A DNA stretch of 64,000 bases from Streptomyces cinerochromogenes (GTDB taxonomy: Bacteria > Actinomycetota > Actinomycetes > Streptomycetales > Streptomycetaceae): the NCBI RefSeq assembly GCF_014648635.1, contig NZ_BMRM01000032.1, positions 1 through 64,000 on the forward strand, read 5' to 3'. Position numbers and translations under genes: made by a program. Every line of letters begins with the position of its first letter. Within the stretch, counting starts at the first letter, position 1. The notes beneath the pieces are model-generated. The model was given only the letters and a program-made list of their open reading frames with translations. It had not been told where the DNA came from and ran no database searches. Positions 37,270 through 45,049 of this stretch are shown here, one piece after another.

Positions 37270-37935
37270 ATGCCGTCGTACGAGCGACTCGACGACCTCC
37301 TCGATCCCGGGAGCACCGTCCTGCTCACCGTCGAGTGCCAGCAGGGGGTCGTCGGCCCGGACAGCGCCCTGCCCGAACTCGCCCGCGAGGCACGTTCGTC
37401 GGGTGCCCTGCGCAACGTGGCCCGGCTGGTCGCCGCCGCCCACGAGACCGGGGTGCAGGTGATCCACGCGGTCGCCGAGCGCCGTCCCGACGGCCGGGGC
37501 GCCAGTCGTAACGCCCGCCTGTTCCGGGCCGCCGAACGGCTCCCCGTGCAGCAGCTCAGCGGCAGCACGGCGGTCCGGGTGGCACCCCCGATCGAGGTCG
37601 CCGAGGAGGACTTCGTCGTACGGCGGCTGCACGGGCTGTCCCCGGTCCACGGCACCGACGTCGACGCCCTGCTGCGCAACCTCGGCTGCCGCACGCTGGT
37701 CGTCACCGGGGTCTCGGCCAACGTGGCCGTCCCCAACGCGGTGTTCGACGCCGTCAACCTCGGCTACACCGCCGTCGTCCCGTCCGACGCCGTCGCGGGG
37801 GTGCCCGCCGAGTACACCCGGGCGATGCTCCGCAACACCCTCGCGCTGGTCGCCACGGTCGCGACCACCGACGAGGTGATCGGCTGCCTCGCACGGGTGC
37901 ACGCGCGGCGCCGAGCGGGGCTCAGGCCAGCTTGA
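37270..37935 (+). CDS. Isochorismatase-like hydrolase lacking the catalytic triad
   Basis: A 221-residue protein with the cysteine-hydrolase fold (STVLLTVECQQGVV start and TLVVTGVSANVAVPNAVFDA late). In active members the triad is Asp-Lys-Cys. Here the aspartate position is Glu22 (TVECQQ), the lysine position is in FVVRRLHG (Arg118/119) and the cysteine position is Ala153 (ANVAV). All three are replaced, so it is probably a pseudoenzyme with a binding or regulatory role. ATG 37270 has AAGGGGG upstream. Its 3-prime end overlaps the convergent Rieske gene by 14 bases. Confidence 0.82.
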   Translation: MPSYERLDDLLDPGSTVLLTVECQQGVVGPDSALPELAREARSSGALRNVARLVAAAHETGVQVIHAVAERRPDGRGASRNARLFRAAERLPVQQLSGSTAVRVAPPIEVAEEDFVVRRLHGLSPVHGTDVDALLRNLGCRTLVVTGVSANVAVPNAVFDAVNLGYTAVVPSDAVAGVPAEYTRAMLRNTLALVATVATTDEVIGCLARVHARRRAGLRPA

Positions 37936-38407
37936 TCTCGTCGCCGGAGACGGTGATCTTCGCCGCCGCCAGCGCCTGTGTGGCCGGTCCCTTCTTCACG
38001 CTGCCGTCCGTCACGGAGAACTCGCTGTGGTGGCAGGGGCAGACGATCACGCCGTTCGCCACGCTGCCCACCGCACAGCCCTGGTGGGTGCACTTGGACG
38101 AGAACGCCTTGTAGGTGCCCGCCGTCGGCTGCGTGACCACGACACCGTGGTCCTTGAAGATCCTGCCGCCGCCCTCGGGGATGTCCGCGGTCTTCGCGAG
38201 GGCGGCGCCGCCGCCCGCCGCAGTGCCGCTGCTGTCCTGAGCGGAACCGCCGGAACCGGCGGAGTCTGACCCGGTGGCGGCACCGGCGGACGAGTCGTCG
38301 TCCGAGCCGCAGGCGGTCAGCGCGGCGGCGAGCCCCGCCGCTCCGGCCGCCGCCATGACGGTACGGCGGGCCGGTCCCGCTGCGGGGTGGAGGGATGGGC
38401 TGGTCAT
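37922..38407 (-). CDS. Rieske [2Fe-2S] lipoprotein
   Basis: A 161-residue exported protein. The N-terminus has twin arginines followed by a hydrophobic stretch (ARRTVMAAAGAAGLAAALTA) and a lipobox LTAC, suggesting Tat export and lipid anchoring. A Ser/Gly/Asp-rich linker follows, then the Rieske domain with CTHQGC and CPCHHSEF cluster ligands. It resembles small Rieske proteins of Streptomyces and probably carries electrons at the outer membrane face. ATG 38407 has a weak GGAACC, and an ATG at 38446 is in frame. No oxygenase partner is adjacent. Confidence 0.88.
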   Translation of the reverse strand: MTSPSLHPAAGPARRTVMAAAGAAGLAAALTACGSDDDSSAGAATGSDSAGSGGSAQDSSGTAAGGGAALAKTADIPEGGGRIFKDHGVVVTQPTAGTYKAFSSKCTHQGCAVGSVANGVIVCPCHHSEFSVTDGSVKKGPATQALAAAKITVSGDEIKLA

Positions 38408-38886
38408 GTGAGGTTCCCTTCCGCGGAGCTTGTCGTGGTCCGTCATGGGGTACGGCCCGGGGGCGACGGCCGTTCAGACGGGCACCCAGATCCTTCCCGC
38501 CCGGCGCGGCTCCGCCGGGACCGGTCGACACGACCGGATTTCCGCCAGCTTTCGGCCGTGTTTCGGACAATCGACGCGCGAGCCCGGCATTCCGGGCAAC
38601 TCCGCAGGAGTTCGGAATGTCTGGTACAGGGAGGTGCGCCGCGCGGCCGCGCACGGACCCGGGAGCATGATCCGCTCCCCACGGTTGCCGGCCCCGCATT
38701 TCTCGCGCGGTGGTTACGAGCCGACCCGCCGCACACGGAGTTTGCGGGACCGTTTACCGTCTCACCGGTGGGATTCGGCGGCTCGTCGTCTATCCTTCGA
38801 CCTCGGGGTTCCGACACCAATGCGCTTTCGACCGCGTTCGTGCAAGTGAAGATCCACTTCTGCGGAAAAGACGGGGGAATCGGCAC
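38408..38886 (+). promoter_or_regulatory. 479-base intergenic region with a candidate operator
   Basis: No supported gene lies here. The sequence is less GC-rich than average. The dyad AAGTGAAGATCCACTT (38844-38859; AAGTG and CACTT arms) sits 27 bases before the regulator start and could be its own binding site. It presumably holds the promoters of both the divergent Rieske gene and the LuxR gene. Confidence 0.45.
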
Positions 38887-39588
38887 GTGGAGAACTTAAA
38901 GTCGCAACAACCTTCGGAGACCACTGTTATTCGCGTCCTCATTCTGGACGCGTCGCCGATCACGCGCAGCGGCCTGGGGGCGGTACTGCGCTGCAAGTCC
39001 GGAATCGACGTCGTGGCCGAGGCGTGCGACCACCACGAGGCGGTGACGCTGATGGCCGAGACCAAGCCGCACGTCGTCGTCCACACCGTCGAGAGCCCCA
39101 ACGGCTCCTCGGCGACGCTGCGGCAGGCCAAGGACTGGCAGGGCAAGGTGCTGGCACTGGTCAGCGACTCCCTGTGCGACTCCGCGACGATCGGCCTCAT
39201 CGGAAAGGACGCCGACGGAACGCTGCTGCGCAGCGCGCAGGTCGACGACCTGGTGGCCGCGCTGCACATGCTCGTCGCCGGCTACTCCCTCTTCCCGGCA
39301 CCGGTCGCCGCGGCCGGACCGGCAGAGCGCCGGCTCCCGTCGGCGACCCTCTCCCCGTCCGCGCTGCCGAGGCCGGCCTCCACCTCCACGCCCTGCCAGC
39401 TGACGCCCCGGGAACACGACGTGCTGCGCCTGCTCGGCCGGGGCCGCACCAACGCCGAGATCTCCGTGCAACTCACGCTCAGCGAAAGCACCGTGAAGTC
39501 CCACGTGCAGAACCTGCTGGCGAAACTGGGGCTGCGCAACCGCGTCGAGGCGGCGCTGTACGCCGTCGAGGCCGGCCTGGTCGACTGA
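38887..39588 (+). CDS. LuxR-family response-regulator-like protein with atypical receiver
   Basis: A 233-residue protein. The receiver-like domain (about residues 14-130; VIRVLILDASPITRSGLGAV) has Thr67 where the phospho-accepting aspartate should be (KPHVVVHTVES) and a reduced acidic pocket. The C-terminus has a clear LuxR helix-turn-helix (LTPREHDVLRLLGRGRTNAE, then SESTVKSHVQNLLAKLGLRN). Such proteins act without phosphorylation, often by ligand binding, and control secondary metabolism or development in Streptomyces. The GTG has GGGGGAA upstream. It points towards the TrpB-like/exporter arm and may regulate the adjoining cluster, but that is inference. Confidence 0.85.
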   Translation: MENLKSQQPSETTVIRVLILDASPITRSGLGAVLRCKSGIDVVAEACDHHEAVTLMAETKPHVVVHTVESPNGSSATLRQAKDWQGKVLALVSDSLCDSATIGLIGKDADGTLLRSAQVDDLVAALHMLVAGYSLFPAPVAAAGPAERRLPSATLSPSALPRPASTSTPCQLTPREHDVLRLLGRGRTNAEISVQLTLSESTVKSHVQNLLAKLGLRNRVEAALYAVEAGLVD

Positions 39589-39609
39589 GCCGGGCCGCGC
39601 CGCGCCATC

Positions 39610-39641
39610 GGGCCGCGCACCCCTGAGCGGGTGCGCGGCCC
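39610..39641. terminator. Bidirectional terminator between LuxR and TrpB-like genes
   Basis: GGGCCGCGCACCC (39610-39622) pairs with GGGTGCGCGGCCC (39629-39641), a perfect 13-bp stem with a 6-base loop, between convergent genes. Confidence 0.8.
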
Positions 39642-39672
39642 GAGTACGGCGCGACGGCACCGTCGCCCGGTC

Positions 39673-41043
39673 TCAGACCGGGATCTTCGCCGAGGGCAGC
39701 TCACCGAGGGCCCGCTCGATCTCCGCCTGGTCCGGCTCGTGGTCGGTCAACGTGTGGGCCAGGTAGGAGTCGTAGGCCGCCATGTCGAAGTTGCCGTGCC
39801 CGGAGACGTGGACGAGGATCGCCCGCGCTTCGCCCGCCTCCCGTGCGGCCAGCGCCTCGTCGATCGCCCCGCGCACGCCGTGGGCGGACTCCGGAGCCAT
39901 CACGAAGCCCTCATTGCGGGCGAAGAGCACGGCCGCGCTGAAGATGTCGGTCTGCGAGACCGAGCGCGCCTGCACGTGGCCGTGCTGCACCAGCGTCCCC
40001 ATGGTCGGGGAACTGCCGTGGTGGCGCAGGCCGCCGGCGTGGATGGGGGCGGGCATGAAGTTGTGCCCGAGGGTGAACATCGGCAGCACCGGGCCGAGCG
40101 AGGCGGTGTCCGGATAGTCGTAGGCGTAGGTGCCCCGGGTGAGGCTGGGGCAGGCGTCCGGCTCGACCGCGACGAAGCGGGTGCCGGAGCGCTTGCCGGA
40201 CAGGGTGTCGTACAGGAACGGATAGGACAGGCCGGCGTAGCCGGAGCCGCCGCCGACGCAGCCCACCACCACGTCGGGGTAGTCGTCGGCGATCTCCAGC
40301 TGCTTCTTGGCCTCCAGGCCGATCACCGACTGGTGGATCAGTACGTTGTTGGAGATCGAGCCGAGCGCGAAGCGGGTGTCCTCGCGGCTGAGCGCGTCCT
40401 GCACGGCCTCGCTGATGGCGATGCCGATCGAACCCGGGGAGTCGGGGGTCTCCGCCAGCACCGCGCGCCCGGCCTCCGTGAGCGGACTGGGCGACGGGTG
40501 CACCTCGGCACCCCAGGTCTCCATCAGGATGCGCCGGTAGGGCTTCTGCTGGAAGGAGGAGCGGACCATGTAGACGGTGACGTCCAGACCGAACAGCGAG
40601 CCCGCGAAGGACAGCGCCGAGCCCCACTGCCCGGCCCCGGTCTCGCTGGTCAGCCGGCGTACACCGTCCTCGGCCGCGTAGAACGCCTGGGCGATGGCGG
40701 TGTTGGGCTTGTGGGACCCCGCGGGTGAGACGCCCTCGTACTTGAAGTAGATCCGGGCCGGGGTGTCCAGCGCGCGCTCCAGCCGCGTCGCCCGGTGCAG
40801 CGGGGAGGGCCGCCAGATCTGGTACAGCTCGCGCACCCGGTCCGGGATCTCGATCCAGCGCTCCTCGGAGAACTCCTGCTCGATGACGCCCTGGGGCAGC
40901 AGGCCTGAGAGGTCCTCAGGACGCAGCGGCTCCAGCGTCTGCGGGTGCAGCGCGGGCGGCGGGCTCGCCGGCAGGTCGGGAACGATGTTGTACCAGTGGT
41001 CCGGAAGGTCTGCGGCGCTCAGGACGACATGCGTGGTGGTCAT
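39673..41043 (-). CDS. TrpB-like (TrpB2-type) PLP-dependent beta-substitution enzyme
   Basis: A 456-residue enzyme of the tryptophan-synthase beta family, type 2 (longer N-terminus, VVLSAADLPDHWYNIVPDLP start). The PLP lysine is Lys112 in PAGSHKPNTA, and the glycine loop reads GCVGGGSGYAGL. TrpB2 proteins work without TrpA, and no trpA is present, so this is not part of a trp operon. They join serine (or phosphoserine) to indole or other nucleophiles. It lies downstream of an EamA exporter on the same strand, opposite a biosynthetic operon, so it may make a beta-substituted alanine for that pathway. A dedicated promoter in the 139-base gap is possible (TAGCAT on the minus strand). Confidence 0.88.
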   Translation of the reverse strand: MTTTHVVLSAADLPDHWYNIVPDLPASPPPALHPQTLEPLRPEDLSGLLPQGVIEQEFSEERWIEIPDRVRELYQIWRPSPLHRATRLERALDTPARIYFKYEGVSPAGSHKPNTAIAQAFYAAEDGVRRLTSETGAGQWGSALSFAGSLFGLDVTVYMVRSSFQQKPYRRILMETWGAEVHPSPSPLTEAGRAVLAETPDSPGSIGIAISEAVQDALSREDTRFALGSISNNVLIHQSVIGLEAKKQLEIADDYPDVVVGCVGGGSGYAGLSYPFLYDTLSGKRSGTRFVAVEPDACPSLTRGTYAYDYPDTASLGPVLPMFTLGHNFMPAPIHAGGLRHHGSSPTMGTLVQHGHVQARSVSQTDIFSAAVLFARNEGFVMAPESAHGVRGAIDEALAAREAGEARAILVHVSGHGNFDMAAYDSYLAHTLTDHEPDQAEIERALGELPSAKIPV

Positions 41044-41182
41044 GGATTTCGCATCCTCACGGGAGAGGGAAGGAGATGCGGCGCGGTGGCGCCGAGATGC
41101 CGGATGCGGCCCTGCGGGGGACCTGGCCCCCTCATGCTAGAAATGCGGCTCCTGGCCCGCTACCAGGCGAAATGACGAAAGT

Positions 41183-42196
41183 TCACCCGTCGTCATCCGC
41201 CGTCGGTACCGGCACTTTCGGATCTGCCGCACCGGATTCCGGTCCTTCGGACGCGGGCCCGCCGGGCGTGGGTCCGGCGTCACGGGCCGGCGCGGACAAG
41301 CCCGCGCTGAGTCCCGTACCGACCAGGATGCTGCCGGTGACCTGGGCCGCGCCGAGCGTGCCGCTGCCGACGATCGGCGCGGTGAACGCCGCCGCGACCG
41401 GGATGAGCCCGGCGAACAGGCTGGTCGCCTCCGGGCCGAGGGTGCGCAGGCCGAGGTAGTAGAAGATGAACGCCGCGGCGGTCACCGCCACCGCCAGGTA
41501 GCACAGGGCACCCAGTTCGCGTGCGTGCGGCCAGCGCAGCTCCCCGGCGGGCAGTTCGACCGCCGCGGTCAGGACACCCATCTCGACCGTGGCCAGCACA
41601 CAGACGTAGGTCGCCACCGGGATCGCCCCCAGCCGGGGCAGCAGCGGCACCGCCAGCAAGGTGAAGGAGACCTCGCCCAGCAGCGCCAGCAGGGAGAACC
41701 CGAAGCCGCCCGCGCTGCCGCGCCCGAAACCGACGAGCAGCGCGGCACCGGCGACCACCAGCGCGGCCGAGGCGATCAGACGCCCTGATACCCGGCGCCG
41801 GCTCAGCAGGGGGCCGGCGATCGCCACCAGCAGCGGGGTGGCACCGACGATCACGCCGAGTACGGCGGGCTCGGCGGAGCGCAGCGCGGCCAGACAGGCC
41901 AGATTGAAGCCGACCAGGCCGGTCCCGGCCAGCAGCGCCAGCAGCGCCCACTCGGTTCCGGTCGGCCGCGGCCAGGGCGCGCGCCCGACGACGGACAGCA
42001 GCGACAGGCTCAGCGCACCCAGGGCGAACCGCAGGGTCTGGCCGCTCAGAAACGGGTAGTGCGTCAGCAGGCTCGTGGCCACGAAGGAGGTGCCCGCCAG
42101 CGCGGTGCCGAGCGCCGCGTAAAGCGCGCCCACGGTCCGAGAAGGCGCCGTTCCCGCCGCCGGTTGCCCGGCCCCGCCCGATTCACTTGAGGTCAT
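41183..42196 (-). CDS. EamA (DMT superfamily) transporter 4, beside the biosynthetic operon
   Basis: A 337-residue EamA protein with ten predicted helices (first helix region ALYAALGTALAGTSFVATSL) and a hydrophilic Pro/Gly-rich C-terminal tail of about 40 residues. It is divergent from the aminotransferase operon with 180 bases between, and followed by the TrpB-like gene. This layout makes it the probable exporter of, or self-resistance pump for, the cluster's product. Start ATG 42196 was taken as the first Met before the first helix. Confidence 0.87.
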   Translation of the reverse strand: MTSSESGGAGQPAAGTAPSRTVGALYAALGTALAGTSFVATSLLTHYPFLSGQTLRFALGALSLSLLSVVGRAPWPRPTGTEWALLALLAGTGLVGFNLACLAALRSAEPAVLGVIVGATPLLVAIAGPLLSRRRVSGRLIASAALVVAGAALLVGFGRGSAGGFGFSLLALLGEVSFTLLAVPLLPRLGAIPVATYVCVLATVEMGVLTAAVELPAGELRWPHARELGALCYLAVAVTAAAFIFYYLGLRTLGPEATSLFAGLIPVAAAFTAPIVGSGTLGAAQVTGSILVGTGLSAGLSAPARDAGPTPGGPASEGPESGAADPKVPVPTADDDG

Positions 42197-42207
42197 GCGG
42201 GCAGGTT

Positions 42208-42270
42208 ATTGGCGGAACACGCTATTCCACCAGCGTACTTTCGGATAGCCCGCCGTTTGACTCCGCCAAT
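42208..42270. promoter_or_regulatory. Divergent promoter region with a perfect 9-bp inverted repeat
   Basis: ATTGGCGGA (42208-42216) and TCCGCCAAT (42262-42270) are exact reverse complements 45 bases apart, symmetric about 42239. Inside lies GGAACACGCTATTCC (42214-42228), a second imperfect palindrome. TTGACT at 42257-42262 could be a plus-strand -35 element. Symmetric sites between an exporter and a biosynthetic operon suggest a common regulator. Confidence 0.6.
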
Positions 42271-42376
42271 GGTTCCTCATCATTTCTGGCGTGGCCCCGG
42301 CCGCTCGCGCTCCCTACCATTCCTGGCGTCATCAGCGTCATCAGCATGCGAATGCCGTCCTGTGCGAGGAGCGGAT

Positions 42377-43543
42377 ATGTCAGCCCAGGATTTGATCGAC
42401 CTCACCCAGCACGAGATCAAGGCACTGCGCACCCGGTACAACCTGGCGGACGCACACACGCATCAGCGGCAGTCCGGCAGCCAGGACAAGATCGTCGCGC
42501 GACTTCCCGCGCTGTGGTACGAGTCGGAGGAACGGCAGCAGGCGCATTTCGAGCGGCAGTTCACCGAGGCTTTCTTCCGCCTGCACGGCCAGACGACCGC
42601 GCCCGGCCTGGGCCGCACCCTGCTGTCGTACTCGGCCAGCGTGTCCACCATGGTCGCGGCGATGTACCTGCGCCGGCACGACCACACCGTCTCCCTGGTC
42701 GAACCCTGCTTCGACAACCTGGTGGACCTCCTCAAGTACCTGGGGACGCCGCCCGCCGCCCTGCCCGAGGAAGCGCTGGCGGACCCGGACACCGTGTACA
42801 CGGAGCTGACCCGCCTGGTCCGGACGGACGCGCTGTACCTGGTCGACCCCAACAACCCCACCGGATTCACGCTGTTCACCGACGGCGGCCGGGGCTTCGA
42901 GGAGGTCCTGCGGTTCTGCCGCGACCAGCGCAAGCTGCTCATACTGGACTTCTGCTTCGCCTCCTTCGCCCTGCACAACGGCCTGGCCCAGCGCCCCGAC
43001 GTGTACCGCATGCTGGAGGAGTCCGGCGCCAGCTACCTCGCCATCGAGGACACGGGGAAGACGTGGCCGGTCCAGGACGCCAAGTGCGCCCTGCTGACGG
43101 CGAGCGCGGACATCTACGAAGAGGTATACAACCTGCACACCTCCGTGCTGCTCAACGTCTCCCCCTTCGTGCTGAACTTCCTCACCCAGTACGTCGAGGA
43201 CTCCGTCGCGGACTCCTTCGCCTCGGTGCGCGAGGTGATCGACACCAACCGGGCCACGCTGCGGCGCGAACTGCCCGGTTCGGTCCTGGAACTGCTGGAC
43301 GCGCGGGTGGACACCAGCGTCGCCTGGCTGCGCATCCTGCCCTCCGGGCTCACCGCGCAGGACATCCACGCGCGGCTGCTCCAGTCCGAGGTCTACGTGC
43401 TGCCGGGGAACTACTTCTACTGGGACAACCCGGGCCGGGGCGAGCGGTTCGTGAGGATCGCGCTGGCGCGCCCGCCGGAGCAGTTCGCCGCCGCCGTACG
43501 GGTCATCCGCGAGACGCTGGGCTCCGCCTCCCATGAGCGGTGA
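42377..43543 (+). CDS. Aminotransferase class I/II (fold-type I PLP enzyme)
   Basis: A 388-residue PLP enzyme and the first gene of a five-gene coupled operon. Hallmarks are the NNPTG loop (LVDPNNPTGFTLF), the aspartate that binds the pyridine nitrogen (LLILDFCFASF), and Lys228 in AIEDTGKTWPV. The phosphate-binding Arg usually found about eight residues later is not obvious (QDAKCALL). It could transaminate the 2-oxo acid made by the neighbouring DapA-family enzyme or supply its aldehyde/keto partner. AGGAG lies 6 bases before ATG 42377. The gene overlaps the next by 11 bases. Confidence 0.9.
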   Translation: MSAQDLIDLTQHEIKALRTRYNLADAHTHQRQSGSQDKIVARLPALWYESEERQQAHFERQFTEAFFRLHGQTTAPGLGRTLLSYSASVSTMVAAMYLRRHDHTVSLVEPCFDNLVDLLKYLGTPPAALPEEALADPDTVYTELTRLVRTDALYLVDPNNPTGFTLFTDGGRGFEEVLRFCRDQRKLLILDFCFASFALHNGLAQRPDVYRMLEESGASYLAIEDTGKTWPVQDAKCALLTASADIYEEVYNLHTSVLLNVSPFVLNFLTQYVEDSVADSFASVREVIDTNRATLRRELPGSVLELLDARVDTSVAWLRILPSGLTAQDIHARLLQSEVYVLPGNYFYWDNPGRGERFVRIALARPPEQFAAAVRVIRETLGSASHER

Positions 43544-44114
43544 GGCGGGCGCCCCGCTCCCGGGGGCCGTCCCGGGCCTGGGGACGCTCATCGACGCCTC
43601 GGTGTTCATGGGCATGCACAGCACCGACGACAGGGTCAGGACCGCCTGCAAGAACCTCTTCGTCCGGCACCTGGCGGCGCGCCGGCCGCTGGCCATGACG
43701 CTGGAGCAGGTGGGGCTGTGCGACGACCTGATCTGGCGGCGGCCACGCGACGAGCAGGACGCCTACTACCCCTTCATGGACAACCTGCACAGCGAACTGC
43801 GGATCGCCCGCTTCGGCCTGCGGCAGGACGACGTGCGCACCGCGCTGGAGGCCCCCGCGCTCAAGGGCCTGCCGATCGCCGACGCACTGGTGCTGGCTCC
43901 GGCCGTGCACCGCGGCGGCCGGCTGTACAGCGCGTCGCCGCGTCTGCACGCACGTCCCGGCCCCGGAGAACTGCTGAGCGCGCCCCCGGACGGTCCGGAG
44001 GAGGCGTTCCCCCCTCGGCTGGAGGAGCTGTACCGCCGGTCGCTGGCGCTGCGCGTCGACCCGGCCGCGCTGGACCGCATTTCCTGCCCCGACGACGATG
44101 TGGACTCACCATGA
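43533..44114 (+). CDS. PIN-like domain protein (DUF6190-like) in the biosynthetic operon
   Basis: A 193-residue cytoplasmic protein. The N-terminal GTLIDASVFMGMHSTDDRVR with an early Asp, a middle acidic site (TLEQVGLCDDLIW) and the late GLPIADALVLA resemble the D...E...D metal site of PIN-fold nucleases. The C-terminal 70 residues are Pro-rich then helical. I recall similar small proteins being called DUF6190 in Streptomyces, but cannot verify this. It overlaps the aminotransferase end and the DapA start (ATGA), so it is translated with the enzymes. Its role in amino-acid chemistry is unclear; it could be regulatory or a toxin-like guard. Confidence 0.75.
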   Translation: MSGEAGAPLPGAVPGLGTLIDASVFMGMHSTDDRVRTACKNLFVRHLAARRPLAMTLEQVGLCDDLIWRRPRDEQDAYYPFMDNLHSELRIARFGLRQDDVRTALEAPALKGLPIADALVLAPAVHRGGRLYSASPRLHARPGPGELLSAPPDGPEEAFPPRLEELYRRSLALRVDPAALDRISCPDDDVDSP

Positions 44115-45049
44115 CGAACGCTGAGACCCCGCGGAGGTCCCCGGCGCGGCCAAGCTCCGGCGTCGCCCTGGAAACCGGCGCGGCCCGGCCCGCCTCCGGC
44201 CCGGACTCCACCCGCCCGCACACCGGGGGCGCGCCCCTCTCCGGCGTGGTCGTGCCGCTGGTCACCCCGCTCGACCGGCAGGGCCGGGTCCGCGCGGACG
44301 ACGTGGCACGGCTGGTCGACTCGGTCCGCGCCGGGGTGACCGCCCTGATGCCGACCCTCAGCTCGGGCGAGGGCTGGCTGCTGACCGAGGCGCAGTGGCG
44401 CGACATGGTGGCGGCCACCGTGCACTGTGCCGACGGCCTGCCGGTCATCGCCGGCGTCCAACTGCCCGACACCGCCGCCGTGGTGGCCCGGACCCGGCTC
44501 GCCGCCGAGCTGGGCGCCGACGCGGTGGCGGTCACCACGCCCTTCGGCGCGGGTGTCGGCCAGGAAGACATCGTCACCCACTACGAGCGGGTCCTCGGCG
44601 CGGGGTCGCCGGTGCTCGTGTACAACGAGGAGGCCCTGTCCGGCAACCGCATCGAGGCCGGGACGCTCGCACGCGTCTGCCGGCTCCCGGGTGTGATCGG
44701 GGTGAAGGAGTCCAGCGGCGACCCGGCGTTCACCCGGCAGCTGGTGGCGGCCGGCCTGGGCGTGCCCGTCTTCGAGGGCTGGGAGAACCTGCTGCTCCAG
44801 GTCCCCGGCGTCGCGGGGTTCATCGGCCCCCTGGCCAACCTGGAGCCGGCGCTGTGCGCGGCGCTGCTGCGGCACCCGACGCCGGAGCTCCAGGCCGAGG
44901 TCGACACGGCGTGCGAGACCTACGGCATCCTGCGCGACGACTGGTACCTCCATGTCAAGCGCGCCCTGGTCGCGCGGGGCGTCATCGGCACGGACACCAC
45001 GGCCCAGGACGTGCGCGCGGCCGCCGCGGCGGCGGAGGCGGCGCCGTGA
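44111..45049 (+). CDS. DapA/N-acetylneuraminate-lyase family aldolase
   Basis: A 312-residue TIM-barrel class I aldolase. The Schiff-base lysine is Lys199 (GVIGVKESSGD) and the catalytic tyrosine Tyr171 (PVLVYNEEAL), 28 residues apart as in E. coli DapA. The GTTGE loop reads LSSGEG. The arginine that binds aspartate semialdehyde in dihydrodipicolinate synthase (Tyr+5) is Leu176, so this is not a lysine-biosynthesis enzyme. It more likely condenses pyruvate with, or releases it from, another aldehyde. The first 40 residues are a low-complexity extension. ATG 44111 overlaps the preceding stop and the stop overlaps GTG 45046. Confidence 0.9.
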   Translation: MTNAETPRRSPARPSSGVALETGAARPASGPDSTRPHTGGAPLSGVVVPLVTPLDRQGRVRADDVARLVDSVRAGVTALMPTLSSGEGWLLTEAQWRDMVAATVHCADGLPVIAGVQLPDTAAVVARTRLAAELGADAVAVTTPFGAGVGQEDIVTHYERVLGAGSPVLVYNEEALSGNRIEAGTLARVCRLPGVIGVKESSGDPAFTRQLVAAGLGVPVFEGWENLLLQVPGVAGFIGPLANLEPALCAALLRHPTPELQAEVDTACETYGILRDDWYLHVKRALVARGVIGTDTTAQDVRAAAAAAEAAP

